Positions 24,746 to 37,934 of a stretch of 64,000 bases of DNA are shown piece after piece; positions within the stretch are counted from its first letter, which is position 1, and every line of letters begins with the position of its first letter. Origin of the DNA: Adineta vaga (Eukaryota; Rotifera); the NCBI GenBank assembly GCA_021613535.1, contig CP075494.1, positions 14,322,001 to 14,386,000 of the forward strand, read 5' to 3'. The notes under the pieces are model-generated. The model worked only from the letters and a program-made list of their open reading frames with translations. It was not told where the DNA came from and ran no database searches. A program made the translations under genes and the position numbers.

Positions 24746-27139
24746 ATGAATCCGACAACTACCAACACGGAGATATCTCAAAAATATAATCTCTATGGTT
24801 GGGGACAATTTCGATGTGGTGGCATTCTGAGTCGACCGATATTTGCCTATGTTATTCTATGTATTTGTACATTTATTCAAAATTTTACTGTTAATGGAGC
24901 TAATAATGCAGTGATTTCTACACTTGAACGTGTTTTCTATTTAAATAGTGTACAATCTGGTTTGTTTCTTGCTCTATATGATTTAGCTACTGTTGTTTCT
25001 TCACCAATTGTTGGTTATCTAGGTGGTTTATATTCTTCACCAATATTCTTCTCATTGAATATGATCATTGTTGCAATTGGAAATGTAATGATAGCTTCAA
25101 GTAATTTTCTAAATCAAGATATGAAATTCAATGTGAGTTATGAAATAGCACACAATTTTTTCACATCGGACAATGTCCTTTTTCAATGTTATAAAAATCC
25201 ATTTCATAATCAATCAATTACAGACACGACATGTTTAACAGCAGATAAATTATCAAATTCGGTTAGAAATGCCAAAGCACTTCTCTACATTGGAAATTTT
25301 GTTACTGGTATTGGAAGTGTTGCTTTATTAACAATCGGTATTGCCTATATCGAACGAATATTTCCACGTGAGAAAGCAGCATATTGTCAAGCAATTTATT
25401 TTGCTGTTGGAACAGTTGGTGGAGCACTTGGAATTGTAGCTACAGGAAGATTTTTATTATTATATACAAAATTCATGTCAAAACAACGTCTTCCATCTTG
25501 GTTAAAACCAAATCATCCATTATGGATTGGATGTTGGTGGTTACCTTATTTAATATATGGATCATTATCTTTTCTTATTGGAATATTTGTATCTGGTCTA
25601 CCGAATTATGAAATACCCGGACAAAAATATATGATTAGCGACACAACATCTACTCAACCACTACAGAATCATAATCGTAAAACGAATGATTTTTTTAATA
25701 AGAATTTCATCCATTGATTTGATTTAGATGTTTCAAATATTCAAGAAGATTCACCAACTAATATTACAACGACGACAACATATTCATCTACAACTACTCC
25801 AGATAAAAGTTCAAAGCAACCTTCAGAAGATCAAACTACTAGAAATGGTGTCATTAATCATGCTTATTCAACGGATACACTATATAATCAAATAACACCT
25901 TCATCTGCAATTGCAGTATCAAATCCACCTGTTCAACAACAAAAACCTTGGAAAAATATGTGTACTGAGATTTCTGCACTTCTTCACAATACACGATATG
26001 TTTTTATTGTAATTGCAAATCTATTCGAAGGAATTTTATTAAAAGGTATTTCTTTTCTATTACGTAATATTTGAAATGATGAATTTTTTTCTCTTTTCTA
26101 AAAGGATTCGTACCATTTATTACAAAATATTTCGAATATCAACATCAATTAGATTCATCGACAGCAACATTAATTACTGGTGCCATTGCTTTACTTTCTG
26201 TTATCATTGGTTGTCCCATCGGTGCCTATTGCATGAATAGATTTTCATGGACACCAAAACGATGTGCACGTGTTTGTACAATTATCTTAACATTGTCATC
26301 GTTTCTCTTCTTATTCCTAACTCTCTCATGTCCTGAATTAAAATTTCAAAATACATCATGCTCATCTGAAAATAATCAATGTTGTCATAATATTTACCGT
26401 CCAGGTAACACAGACACGAACTCTTTTTTTCTTCTCGAATCAATCTTTGTTTTTTTTGTTTAGTATGTGATATAGATGATAATCAAAAAATGTATCTATC
26501 ACCATGTCATTTTGGTTGTACAAATCAAACAATTACTACCAATTCTAATACGACATTATATTCTTCATGTAATTGTGCAGATAATACTATTCTAAGTGAA
26601 ACAGCATGCCGATTTCGACGAATACCATGTAAGAAATCTTAGAATATCCATGAAAATTCAAAAGCTTATTCTTGTTTATTATAGGCCCAGTCATTTTTGC
26701 TTTAACTATGTTAGGTGCTACGTGTGTTGTTTTTTTCACAGCATTTATTCAAGTGCCATTATTACAAGTTCTTCTCTATACTGTTCCCTTGCCTTATCGA
26801 ACTATGGCACTTGCTCTTCGTCAAATAACTGTTCGAGTATTAGGACAAACAACAGGTCCATTATTATTCGGTTTTGTGTTTGATCAAGCATGTTTAGTAT
26901 GGTTAACTGATTGTTATGCTCGACGAACATGTAAAGTATATAATAATCGTCGAATGGGTTTATCAATGGCATTATCCGGATTTGGCACTCGATTTATTTC
27001 GGGTATTAGTTGTGGTATAGTTTATTTCATTTGGAAATTTAAATATCCGAATGAACAAACCATTTCTCCGAATACATTACCTGTAACAACGAATCCTCCT
27101 GCACAGAAAAATGACAATGATGAAATGACTCATTTCTAA
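24746..27139 (+). CDS. Organic anion transporter polypeptide (OATP/SLCO family)
   Basis: About 720 residues, 12 predicted membrane helices, plasma-membrane transporter of amphipathic organic anions. The N-terminus reads YGWGQFRCGGI, followed by TM1-TM2 with the family motif region FYLNSVQSGLFLALYDLATV and GYLGG. The TM4-6 region contains GIAYIERIFPREKAAYCQAIYFAVGTVGGALG. After an intron at 25678-25730 a long Thr/Ser-rich cytosolic loop follows. The large extracellular loop (26330-26630) is the Kazal-like Cys-rich domain typical of OATPs (about ten cysteines, split by two introns). The C-terminal helices include LALRQITVRVLGQTTGPLLFG and the C-terminus is a polar tail. Around four introns. Substrate cannot be told from sequence. 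Confidence 0.92.
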
Positions 27140-27242
27140 CAATAACTCATTGTTGCTGTTAACATTTTATTCAAATGACAATCTAAAATATATCAGTAAA
27201 TAAATAATCAATGAAAAAAAATCACAAACGATGTTCTCTCTT

Positions 27243-28142
27243 TTAAGAATGATAAACGTCAGCGATATTTTTTAATTCTACTAATTGTTGTTCAAGTAAT
27301 GCAATATCTCGATCAATTGATGATAATGTGGCATTTTTTGATATCCATGTTTGAATAAGATCAGCAACAGAAATAATTACGGAAATACCGAGAATTTTCC
27401 CACTAATCGTTCCGGCAGTTTTTGCACCAGTGGCTAAAGCACTAGCTAATGATGGTAATTGTCCAATTAATTCACTCCATGTTCCGAGAGTTGAAGCAGC
27501 TTGAATGGCTTGAGATAATTTCAAAAAATTGACACCAGCTTTTGTAACTGAATAACCAAGCGAATAGACAGTAACAAGCCATGCTGTTATATCTTTTATA
27601 TTTGATTCACAAACTTTCATTGCTATAGAATCTTCATTCAATAATGTTGTATATTCTGTTCGAAGACGTTTTTCAATCACATTTTCAGTAATAGCTGTAC
27701 CAAGACTTGTAGCACTACCAGCGAGAAGAACAGGCACGCCAACAGGAGGAAAAACAAAACAAAGAATACCACCAATAATCGATGCAGAATTACCAACTGT
27801 ATTGGAAATTTTACAATTTGTTATATGTTTTGCCATTCGAAGACGAAGTTTTTTTAATCCTTCAATTGTAGTTGCACGTTTTTCAAGAAAAGCTTTTAAT
27901 GGTTCAATTGATGGTGGTTTTATAATCGGTGTTGTCGTCGAATTATTTTCATCAATCATAGATTTTAATTCAACAAGCGTGGGATATGATGTTAATTTAA
28001 CATCATTTTTTTTCTCTTCTTCAATAATATCATTCAATGTTGGATAGAGTGTATTTGATTCAGTATGATCTTCTATTTTATCAGACTTTTTACCTAATGA
28101 TACTAAACCAGCATTTATTAAAGCTTCTATCGTATCACTCAT
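27243..28142 (-). CDS. Apolipoprotein L-like protein
   Basis: 299 residues, intronless, no signal peptide. An N-terminal acidic region of ~95 residues is followed by an amphipathic helix (KKLRLRMAKHI). The central helical hairpin NSASIIGGILCFVFPPVGVPVLLAGSATSLG...ITENVIE matches the glycine/alanine-rich hairpin of ApoL proteins (in vertebrates a membrane-inserting segment). A second small-residue-rich stretch, LATGAKTAGTISGKILGISVIISVADLI, precedes a C-terminal helix. ApoL-like genes are expanded in some aquatic invertebrates; their role there is unknown. The assignment rests on hairpin pattern and length. Confidence 0.68.
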   Translation of the reverse strand: MSDTIEALINAGLVSLGKKSDKIEDHTESNTLYPTLNDIIEEEKKNDVKLTSYPTLVELKSMIDENNSTTTPIIKPPSIEPLKAFLEKRATTIEGLKKLRLRMAKHITNCKISNTVGNSASIIGGILCFVFPPVGVPVLLAGSATSLGTAITENVIEKRLRTEYTTLLNEDSIAMKVCESNIKDITAWLVTVYSLGYSVTKAGVNFLKLSQAIQAASTLGTWSELIGQLPSLASALATGAKTAGTISGKILGISVIISVADLIQTWISKNATLSSIDRDIALLEQQLVELKNIADVYHS

Positions 28143-29049
28143 TCTGTCGAGAGAAAAAACAAAAACAGAAACAAACTACTAATCTCGCGCTTCTTCTCGC
28201 AACGTGTTTCTTCTGTCCTTTTCATCTCTTCGAACGTCTTCATAGAAAGAAGAATATTCTAGTTATCAGTGTACGTTTCTTTGCTGTATATGATATGACA
28301 TACTGTAGCTGAGTCAGAAGAAGAGCGACAATCATATGACTCATTGCAAACAATCAAATTCCTATATTGAAAGTTCAATTAGTATGATCTATTAAAAATC
28401 AAATGTTTTCGTGACTTGATTTCAAGAATTTTCGTTAAATCTTTTTCGGTCTATTCAATTGAATAAACACGATCAAGAAAAGTAAATAGACCATGCATAG
28501 AATGAATTTATTCGTTCGTTCGATCGATCGAGCGAACATCTTTCTGTTCTTCACTTTCGTACAAGTTAACTATCAGTATATCATAAACTACTTGTTATTT
28601 TTCTTCACCTTCTATTCGTCAGCTATTATCATCGTCGTTGAAGACAAACTGTTCACATGTCTGAAGCATTTTTGTAAGTAATCAAATTATTCCAAGTTTG
28701 TGATTTGATTAAATAAGATGAAGATCTTGACATTTAAAAATAACATATGATTCAAATCTTGGTTTGAATCATCGCAAAAACAATGATTCGATGAGTCAGC
28801 AAGTGTTTTCATGTGCATAATTTATTACGCATATAAAAATTTCGGTTACATTCTTGTTTTTTCTCCCTGCCTACATTTTCGATGATGATTACTCATCTTT
28901 TGTGTGTTTGATAGAGAACAAAACGAACTACCTGAAAAAATTTCAGTAGGAGTGACGAACAATAAAAGTCGCATATATATATATATATATAAATGAATAT
29001 ACATTCATCTAAATCAGTTATTAACTTATTGCAATTCTAAACTTTGAAT
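28143..29049. other. Divergent intergenic region
   Basis: 907 bp between ApoL-like (-) and LIM (+) starts. A (TA)n tract running into tataaatg at about 28974-28992 lies ~60 bp before the LIM start and may supply its TATA function. The + open frame at 28493-28681 has no support as a gene. Confidence 0.5.
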
Positions 29050-30918
29050 ATGTCAGCTGCTGTGATCACACATCGTGTTAATTATTCAGAATATATGGCA
29101 GAGTAAGTACTGGAGAAAAAAGTAATTACACTTCCAGAGAAATGAATCGTTAGAAAAACAAATAGGAGTTGGTTTTTTTCGTATTCTTTTTATGATCGAA
29201 AATGTCATAAAATAATTTGGTTCTTCTATAACACATTTTTCATGATTTCTTTGCATATTGTAGTGTTACCGGTAATCAAAAGACAACAACAAAATCAGTA
29301 AATTCTGGTGTTTCTCAACTGAATAGTAATTTTCTTAATCGACAAAATCAAGGCACTCAACAAACAGGTGTAGCTATGCCACACTATGGTGGTGGTGCAG
29401 AGAAATGTGCTCGATGTTCTAAAAATGTCTATTTAGCTGAGAAAAAAATTGGTGCTGGTCGTGTATGTATTTCCGTTGATTATCAATGATGAAAAATTCT
29501 TCATTTTTTATGTTTCTTCTAGTCATTTCATTCCAGTTGTTTCAGTTGTCAAACATGTAATCGTAAATTAGATGCAACAACATTATCTGAACATAAAGGT
29601 GAAATCTTTTGTAAAACATGTTACACAAGACAATTTGGTGTTCATGGTTTGATTAGTGGTGTAACCATGTCAACTGAACATCCAGTACGTGAAGTTCGTC
29701 ATTCACGTCGATCATCCTATGGCAGTGATCTTGATGCTCCACTTATTACACAAAAACAAACTCGACCACGTGCACATTCTAATGATAATGCACTTCTTGG
29801 TGAGCATGGTGCTACACAACATGATGAAGTATCGAAAATGTTTCCATGGCGTAATGAAGTTTTACCTGAACAACAGCAAGAACATCAACAACAACAACAA
29901 AAAACAGAACATCTACCATCAACGAATGAATTGACAGCTATATTTGATGAAATTGTGAATAGACCATATGCAAGACCAACAAGTCAAATTGGTTTTGAGA
30001 AAGTCATTCAATCGACAACAGATGAGAATCAATCGGTTCATAGTGGTGATGTTGATCGACAAAAATATTATTTTGGAGAGCAAAATGGTACATCAGCACT
30101 TCTTAATATGCCTGTTGTTTCACCACCAAAACGAATGGATTCAATTAATGAACGAGTTGAAATGCCAACATTTCCAACGAAATATAATCCACGAAGTCGA
30201 AGTCCATCACCAACATCAGCAGATACATATCTTCGACGAACAAGTCGTGAGCGTCAAACAGATATATCAGGTATATAAAAGATCTTGTTTTTAATTTTCT
30301 AAATCTAATTTTTTTTCTATTTAAAATAGATAATTTCTCCCGTTTAACATTAAATGATAGTCAAAATGGAATGAATAACAAAAATTTTGCTACCGACAAG
30401 ATAACTATCGAAAATCCACTTCTCAGACAAACATATTCTCATGAAGATAAACACATTTCATCAAATACAATTCGTGAACAAAATCATTCACGTGATTCAT
30501 CACCATCAGCAACTGTCAATAGTAATCGATCACCTTCACCAACAAGTGATTATGCATCATCAAGTGCACATGGAGATGGTGGTTTACGTGATTCCACATC
30601 ACCACCATCAGCATTTGTTCCACAACATGATTATCTCAATGTAAATACAATTAGTTTTTTTTTTCGTTTCAAAATAAAATCTAATCTATGTGATTAATTT
30701 AGACTCGATCATCGAATGCAAGTGTTGTTGATCGTCAATCACCATCATCTCAAAATGAACGAACATCATCAGCTTTACATGATTTTGTTTCAAAAACAAA
30801 TACAATTTCTTCACCAGGACTCAGTGGTAAATATTCGACTATTGGTGCTTTGATCAAACCACATCGACCATTATCACAGTTGAATAATGCAAATAACGAT
30901 GATGATTTCGATAATTAA
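29050..30918 (+). CDS. Single-LIM-domain protein with long disordered tail (CRP-like LIM)
   Basis: The first exon encodes MSAAVITHRVNYSEYMAD. After a ~160-nt intron comes a polar linker, then one LIM domain: CARCSKNVYLAEKKIGAGR|SFHSSCFSCQTC...GEIFCKTCYTRQFGVHG, with all eight zinc ligands present when the phase-0 intron at ~29463-29520 is removed. The Gly-rich flank and residue spacing resemble cysteine- and glycine-rich proteins (CSRP) and CRIP. The remaining ~380 residues are predicted disordered, rich in Ser, Gln, His and Pro with several RSPSPTS-type sites. Last exon ends DDDFDN, TAA 30916-30918. Probably cytoskeletal or scaffolding. Confidence 0.82.
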
Positions 30919-30942
30919 TGAACAAATCAAATCGGATCAAAA

Positions 30943-30971
30943 GACTTTATTATTATTATTATTATTATTTT
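30943..30971. repeat. (ATT)n microsatellite
   Basis: Nine or so tandem att units in the short spacer between the LIM gene and the convergent CECR2 gene. Confidence 0.85.
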
Positions 30972-31211
30972 GTACCTTGTAGTTGCGCATTTTTCCCTTT
31001 TTTAACGTTTTTTTTTAACATTCGTCATTTTTAACATGAACAAAAAACAAAATCGAAACAAATAGTTTGTGTCTTGCTCTGTTTCATTAGTATCAAAACA
31101 ACAAACGTACACAGATACACACACACACGCACAAAGGAAAGAATATAATTCTAAGGTTGTTTCTTTTTTTCCAAACAATATATAAACTATACAGGAGAAA
31201 AACAATGTTTT

Positions 31212-33687
31212 TTATGAGGCAGCTGTTGATGACGGTGGTGGTAGATGATGTCCTTGTTTAAGTAGTAATGCACGTAGAATAGCAGTTAAATCAATTGAAT
31301 TTGATGATGATGTAGAAGTATTTGGTTGAGAACTTTTCGTTTTTTGTTGATGTTCAAGAAGTAATTGATTAAGAACGGCAACTGATGGTGATGAAGTTTT
31401 CTCTTGTACTGGTTTTAGTTGACTATTATTATTAGTATTTGTAGGAATCGATGATTTACGTCGTTGAACATTATCATTTGTAGATTCATGACGAATGAAA
31501 TATGAATGATCATGATAAACAATATATGCAGGAGAATCTGGATCAACAGTGATATATATCGGCATTGAAGGAGCTGAATGACGAGCCTATTCATAGTAAA
31601 ATGGACATGAAATAAGAATTGATAAATCAATTGATAGGACTTACTCGTTTCGAACTTGACATAGGTGTATATTCTGTTTCACGATCGAAATCATCATCAT
31701 CACTTAGACCAGCTAATTGTCGATAATTTTTTCTTGTTTTTGTATTATTATTTTTATCTCGTGTGATGATATTGGATTTTCGGAGTGGATTTTCTCGATG
31801 ATTAGATTCATTTATATCATAATCTTCATCAAAATGAGGAGTGGTTGGTTGACATTCAGACCAACATTCTTTAAAATAATGAAGAAGACGATTTGCTATG
31901 CGACCCATAACTAATGAAGTGAAGAAAAAGAAAACAATTGAAAAGAATTCATTTTGAATTGAATTACTGCTTCGTTTGCCGTTATACTGTTCACAATTGG
32001 CGACCATTAATTCAATATCGTGAATGAATTCAGATGAATTATTAACATAAATTTTATCATGAATCTTTTGTTGAATCGTCGATAGATCAATTGGTTTCTG
32101 AAAATCATAATTATAGATCTTAATTTAGTTGTAAGATTTTCATCTCGAATCACTTACCTCAATAATAGAGAAATAATTCGGTGCTAATTCTTCAGTAACA
32201 GGTTCAAGAAATGGCCAACTGTTCTCATTTGTTCGTAATAATGTTAATACTAAATTTGAATAGGAAAGATTTGATTTGATTTTATCTATGAAATATACCA
32301 ATTGAGTTTTACCTTTTTGATGAACATCATTTGTATCTATTAATTGGCTATTTTCATCGTTTAAAAATGATGATGATGTATTGCTATTTTCATCAAATTC
32401 AGATTCATTCGGACCTCTTGGTAATCCAGCTGCTGTACGACGACGAATTCGATCCGCACGTTCTTTATGCAAATTGAAACAATAGTTCATTGATGGAAAT
32501 TTTAAATGAATCTTTACCTTCTCTTCTTTTCACGCGTTCACTACGTTCTAAACGTTCTTTTTCTTTCGCAATGGTATCTTCTTGTCGTCGTTTAAATTCA
32601 AGAAATTTATCATGTCGTGCTTTTTGTTCTTGAGTTATTTCTTCGAATTCAAGTCGTTGTTGTCGTTTAGCTTCGAGACGCGTTGATGCACGTTTCGGTT
32701 CATATGATGTCCAACGACGATGTCGATCACGATCTTTACGTGAATAGATATCTGGTAAATCAGTATTTAATGCTACTAAACGTTCAAGTAATTGACGATC
32801 TTTTAGACTAGAATTCTTTCTTGAACATAATTTACGAAAATTTTCAATAAAAACATTCCATTCATCTAATGTACGACAAACACATTCCCATGTTGATGTT
32901 CTAAAATGTATTTCATTAGATTTGAATTAATAATTTTCTTCGAAATCTTTTACTCTGTACGTTTATTCCATGAATCACAATAGAGTCGAGTATCACCAAA
33001 ATACCATAATTTATTTCCACGAGAATCTTCACCAAATGGTTCAAAACGTAATGAATCTGCAGGCATATTCTAAAGAAAACATAAGTTCACAATCGAATTA
33101 TCAATGATATATACTGTCGACTTTACCTCTGTTACTTGATCGATATCAGCTTTATTCAATCGTGCATCACAAAGAGCTCGAAGTACTGTAACTTTTTCGA
33201 AAATTGACATTTCTTGCCATTCAGTTGTACTTATTGTATCATCCGAGACGGTCATTAAAGTCGATGGAGTGGAAGAAGTAGCAATAGTCAGATCACATCG
33301 TTTGAGGACATTACTAAGCATACTAAACATATTTGATGAACTGAAATAGGGAGAAGAATTTGTATTTGAATTGTGATTGAATGAAAAAAAAACTTACTTG
33401 ACATGTAAACGTATCAATCCGGAGAGAAGAGAAATGAGAAGTTCTTGAAGAAATGGATGAATTTCCTCGGGATTATCTGATAACAATGCATCTTCCAATT
33501 CTTCTTGATGAAAATCGAATAATTGAAAAGCATCACAAAAAACACGAGCAAAGAGGGAAATATAAGGTATTTGCCAACTGTTTTGTAGAGCTAAAGTAAA
33601 ATTGACATGGAAAAATTTAACAAACTTCTTTTCGAACTTACTCTTCTGTATATTTGATATTTGTGCATCGGGCCATTCTGATGACAT
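31212..33687 (-). CDS. CECR2: CECR2 homologue (bromodomain chromatin-remodelling subunit)
   Basis: Partner of ISWI-type ATPases (the CERF complex in mammals) and reader of acetyl-lysine in the nucleus. After the first intron the N-terminus reads LQNSWQIPYISLFARVFCDAFQLFDF...EELEDAL, matching the DDT-like start of human CECR2. Further on NMPADSLRFEPFGEDSRGNKLWYFGDTRLY matches the ADSLRVEPLGED...YWYF segment. A long basic coiled segment (32520-32880) follows. The bromodomain (32000-32270) is SWPFLEPV.EELAPNYFSII..PIDLSTI with the acetyl-lysine-binding Asn in NCEQYNG. The C-terminal ~220 residues are low complexity, much shorter than the vertebrate tail (human protein ~1,480 residues; here ~670). 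About eight introns. Confidence 0.9.
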
Positions 33688-34609
33688 AACCCTGTTTGTT
33701 GTTTATTTATTTTTCTGAAAAAAAAAACAAAAACAAACTTCTCATGAGTCATTAATAGATCTGATCATTATTAGAAATAAGATTAGGATGATTCATCATT
33801 TTTGAAGTTTTCTCATTTTCTTTTCTTTCATTTCTGACAATTACAATCAAAGTCTTCTGAATATTAAACAAAGCAATGTTTATTTATCAAATTTGAAATC
33901 TTTCATAGAAAAACTTCTTTTCACTAAATTGAATTCTATTTATTCAATATAGATACATCTCAATAAGATATTTTGAACTTTAAAGCATTCTAACTATGAG
34001 AAGATTTGCTTGTTGCAGTTGCACAATACAACATGCAATGCAAAGCAAAGACGTCATTCATTCATTCATTCATTCTCTTCTCTTTTCATAATTTGACCAA
34101 TAGAATGTTAAATAAAAGTAATATTTAAGAAGTTTTCGAAAACTTCATTAATAAACTTCGAAGAATAGATCATACGAAAAATTCATCGAAAAGAATCAAA
34201 TTAATTTTTTTCGAAATGATGGCGCCACATGCATTTACTTATTTCTAGTAAAGAAAACTGAACATCATTTTAAACTTAACAAAACGATATTTATGTTCTG
34301 AATTCTTCTATCGGTGATTAATTCAAAAAATTGATATATCACAACACTGTTTGTAGATTTGATGATAAAGTTACAATTTTGCATGTAGGATGATATAGTT
34401 AGTTCAGTGCGAAGATTGTTATTGTTTCCTCTATTAGAAAAAAATTCAATAAGAGAATTTTTATCCGATCAAACAAATGTCTTTTCATTCTTTCATGTCT
34501 GCCTTTTAACTCCAATAGCAACGTTTTCTTTTTGTTTGCAAACACACATCGAGGAAAGAATTGAGACGAAGTAAGTCATTAAAACGAGAATTCTGAAAAG
34601 AAAAGTGCG
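33688..34609. other. Divergent intergenic region
   Basis: 922 bp between CECR2 (-) and the ubiquitin-like gene (+). Contains a short cattcattcattcattc run at 34053-34072. No gene recognised. Confidence 0.5.
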
Positions 34610-35167
34610 ATGTTTCAACCATCCGTTTTCTGTGTTAAACTTCAACTTCATTTCGGTGGAGATATTCATGATATCTCAGTACCGACATACAATGGTGCTG
34701 AACCAACTGTCAGCGATCTAATGAATGTCATTGAACGAGATTTTCGTGTACCACGCGCCTTACAAACACTCGTTTTTCATGGTCAAGATTTACATCCATA
34801 TACAAATGAAGCATTAAGTCGTTTCGGTATTAAGAATGGTGTTCCTATTCGATTAGTAGGTCGAATGACTCCACCTGATATAATTCAACAAGTAAATAAT
34901 CAATACAATGCTAATTCATATCAACAATCTTACTATACTCAACAGCAACAACCATATTATGATCAACAGCCGAATCTTGTTACATTTCATACTTCTGAAC
35001 AAAGTTTACCATACTATTCTGAACAGTATCAATATCCACAAAGTGTTTCTGTTAGTACTCAATGTCCACAAACTCCAGCACCAGCATGTTCAAATCAAAA
35101 TCAACCACCACCAACACCGAATCAAGGTCAAACGTCTGAACGTTCAAATGGTGAAGGAAATAAATAA
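34610..35167 (+). CDS. Ubiquitin-like domain protein with Gln/Pro-rich tail
   Basis: 185 residues in one exon. Residues ~8-85 fold like ubiquitin: VKLQLHFGGD, VSDLMNVIERDFRVP (the alpha helix), LVFHGQDLHPYTNEALSRFGIKNG and PIRLVGR. The pattern LVFHGQDL...L..FGIKNG is close to the UBL of BAG1. The remaining 100 residues are rich in Gln, Tyr, Ser and Pro and contain no BAG domain, so it is not BAG1 itself. No terminal Gly-Gly, so it is not a conjugated modifier. Function unknown. Confidence 0.7.
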   Translation: MFQPSVFCVKLQLHFGGDIHDISVPTYNGAEPTVSDLMNVIERDFRVPRALQTLVFHGQDLHPYTNEALSRFGIKNGVPIRLVGRMTPPDIIQQVNNQYNANSYQQSYYTQQQQPYYDQQPNLVTFHTSEQSLPYYSEQYQYPQSVSVSTQCPQTPAPACSNQNQPPPTPNQGQTSERSNGEGNK

Positions 35168-35389
35168 TTCTTCTCTTGTTTTATTCCATTGATTAGGTTA
35201 CATTGAAATTGCAAAGAAAACGATTCGAAATCCTTTGTTTTTGAAAAAAAGTTTCTATCTCTCGTATTTTTTTTTCTACTTTATTCAATTGCTTTTTGTT
35301 TTATGAATCATAACGAATACACACAAATAAATAAAAACAAACATCAAATTCGAGAATGATAACGAGACAGACTGATAAATTTTTTTTTA

Positions 35390-36268
35390 TTAAAAAATGA
35401 AAATATAAGCAATCAGAGTTAATATAACAATAACACCTACAGTTAAACCAATTTTCGTCAAAGATGACATTCGATTTAAATAATTTGCATCTTTACGATA
35501 TTGTTGAGATAGTGTTGCAAGATTTGACGCTTTTTTATCAAGATCTAAAGAAAGAAAATATGAATTATTTTTGAATCTATCGTCAAGAAAATCTTCTCAT
35601 TACATTCTATTGTTTCACCACGTGTTATAACATCTTGAATATTTGTAACCATTATATTTTGTACATCGCGTAAATCAGTTCTTAATCGACCCATAGCTTC
35701 ACGTGACGTTCGACTATCTGCATATTGTTTTTTCATTTTCTGAATATAATTATCTACAAATTAAAATTCATTGCATATATCAAAACAAAACAATATGTCA
35801 AACAAACCGAATTCAATGAATGAATATGGTCGAGCAGCTGTTTGAATTTTTTGTCCATATTGGGCAGTGAATTCTTGAGCTAGATCTTCGAGATATGCAT
35901 AAGCATTCTTTCGTGGAAAGTTTTTTTCACATAAAGTTATATAACAAACATCATGATCAATTAAACAACTAAGATTTAGAATCAAATTTCATTTAGAAAT
36001 CGATAAGAAAGAAAATAGACATACTGGAATATATAAGGATCAGTTTCAATGCTTGCTTTGGATGGTGAATTTGGAGACAAACGACGAAGAATGCTTTTAG
36101 CTTGATTTTGATATTCAGTTCCACTACGACCAGACTTAATCAATAGAATTGAAGAGATAAAGTAATGGAAAAATGAAAGATTCTTACTTCATCACGCATA
36201 TCATTGTGAACGGAAGCAGCAAGAGGTAGACCGTCGGCCACACGACCGATCATTGTCATAAGAACCAT
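35390..36268 (-). CDS. SEC22: Vesicle-trafficking SNARE SEC22
   Basis: R-SNARE for ER-Golgi transport (SEC22B type). Start MVLMTMIGRVADGLPLAAS (CAT 36266-36268) is nearly that of human SEC22B. The longin domain includes VCYITLCEKNFPRKNAYAYLEDL and RPYSFIEF. The SNARE motif includes DVQNIMVTNIQDVITRGE (with the central R) and ends in KASNLATLSQQYRKDANYLN, then a C-terminal membrane anchor LIAYIFIF followed directly by TAA 35390-35392. About 213 residues after removing four short introns, equal to the family length. Convergent with the ubiquitin-like gene (222 bp apart). Confidence 0.95.
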
Positions 36269-36732
36269 GTTTCAAAATTTATCGAATTATCCGATTCTCT
36301 TACAGCGTGGTTTTATGTCGTTTGTCTTCTAATGGCTACGTGTGCATGTATGACGTGAAATATCGCTGCGCTGCTATTTCATCTAGAAAATATAACCAAT
36401 ATATAAGCATATTTAGAGATGTCACTAAGATCTCTTTATTCGATATAAGCAAGAGTCTTATATCGATGCTCGCCTTCAATTTTGACGAAAATATCTTTTA
36501 ATTAATCGATTGGGAAACATAATGAAGTGAAAAGTAAAACCGTATGTTAATTTATTTTGTTAATAATATCTTCTTACAGAAAACAAAGAAGTTGAATTAA
36601 CAATTGAAAGAAATATTTTCATCGAGATATTTATATATATATATAATGTAATATTCTCATGACATTACAGAAGAAGAAGAAGAAGAAGAAAGAACACAAG
36701 ACTCTGATATATAAGATCGTTTGTACAAGAAA
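36269..36732. other. Intergenic spacer
   Basis: 464 bp between two - strand genes. Contains a (TA)n tract at about 36628-36642 and an (aag)n purine run at 36669-36690. No gene recognised. Confidence 0.5.
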
Positions 36733-37934
36733 TTAAAAGATACAACCACGTTTTCGAATTGCTAAATGACCATCATGTAAAAGTGCAAGGCTAACACGAT
36801 GTTTGATATTTGTACCTGAACGACGTACGAGTAAATCATTCCGACCAACTGTTAAAACAAGTGCAGGAACTATTTCCAAATCATCAAAAACTAAAAGTAT
36901 AGGTGAATTGCGTGAGAACCAAGCACGTTGATACCATAAACGGCCTTCTTCAATTCGAACGTCAATTGAAGATTTTGTTCCTAAATCATCCTGTTGATTT
37001 TCTGTTGATTTATTTTCCAGAGATGAGTCAATATTTTTCAAACCACGACGAACATCTTTAATATCTTGTTCAATATCTGAATTTGATAAACAACGTTGTA
37101 ATTCAATACCACCAAATAGTGGTAATAACGAATGTGTTCCACTAAAGATTGATAAATCTTTCAAAGATGGTATCATTGTTGTTGTCGCATTTTCCGAAAG
37201 AATTTCATTGGCAGCAGCTCGTCGTAGATTATATGTTGGTCGTTGTTGCTGTTGCATGGAATCATTTGAATGATGATTATGTCCATCGAATAGATTGCTA
37301 TCATTGATATGAGTATTGCTTCCATTGAGTAAAAATTGATCATTATCAGAATTTTGACGATGACGTATATTCACATTTTGATGTTCATATTCTAAATGTC
37401 GACGTTTATCATTGAATGTGGATAATAATTTTGACTTAAAATCGATCTTTTTCATTTGAAATGTTTCATCCGATTGACGTAATTCATGCGCATACATTTT
37501 CTCAATAGTATTTGATCGATAATAACGCCAAAGATTGAGATTATTGATCTATCAAAATGACAAGAATTCAGAAATAAGATAAAAATAAATCGAAAATTTT
37601 CATGATTTTTCTTATCGATACTCTGACCCCCCCAAACTCACCTATTCTTTTAGCGATGATTTTAAAACCCTCTCCACTCTCTTTCTCTCTATCAACTTAC
37701 TTGTTTTTCATATAATCTCAATAATTGATCTAAACGTTTTTTATATTGTTCATAATGATTTTCATTCTCTTCCATTTGTTGTTCATGATTGATCGATTCT
37801 TTTCTTGTTAATATTTGTAATTCTTCTCGTAGATGATTTAAACGTTTTTCAATCATTTTAAAAGATATTGTTCGATTAGATAATTTCGACTTTGTTGAAT
37901 GTGAAGATTGTCGTATGGATTCAATTGAACACAT
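36733..37934 (-). CDS. SUDS3: SUDS3/Sds3-like subunit of the SIN3-HDAC complex
   Basis: Nuclear corepressor subunit that stabilises SIN3-HDAC. The N-terminal coiled region MIEKRLNHLREELQILTRKE...QYKKRLDQLLRLYEKQ continues after the intron (~37540-37700) as LNLWRYYRSNTIEKMYAHEL and RRHLEYE, the Sds3 coiled-coil signature, followed by the YNLRR motif. The C-terminal domain DVRIEEGRLWYQRAWF...LVRRSGTNIKHRV...AIRKRG matches the C-terminal fold of SUDS3/BRMS1 proteins. The middle is a disordered Asn/His/Ser-rich insertion. I take the second in-frame ATG (37932-37934, MCSIESIRQ). An ATG-led frame also opens at 37970 (MFIIFLSKN), but that extension is hydrophobic and unlike the family. Confidence 0.82.

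Noticed and set aside
28493-28681. Short + frame with hydrophobic residues
   Set aside because: Lies in intergenic AT-rich DNA with no signal peptide, promoter or homology.
34053-34072. cattcattcattc runs (also near 20668 and 57556) as functional elements
   Set aside because: Simple tetranucleotide repeats common in such genomes, with no consistent position relative to genes.
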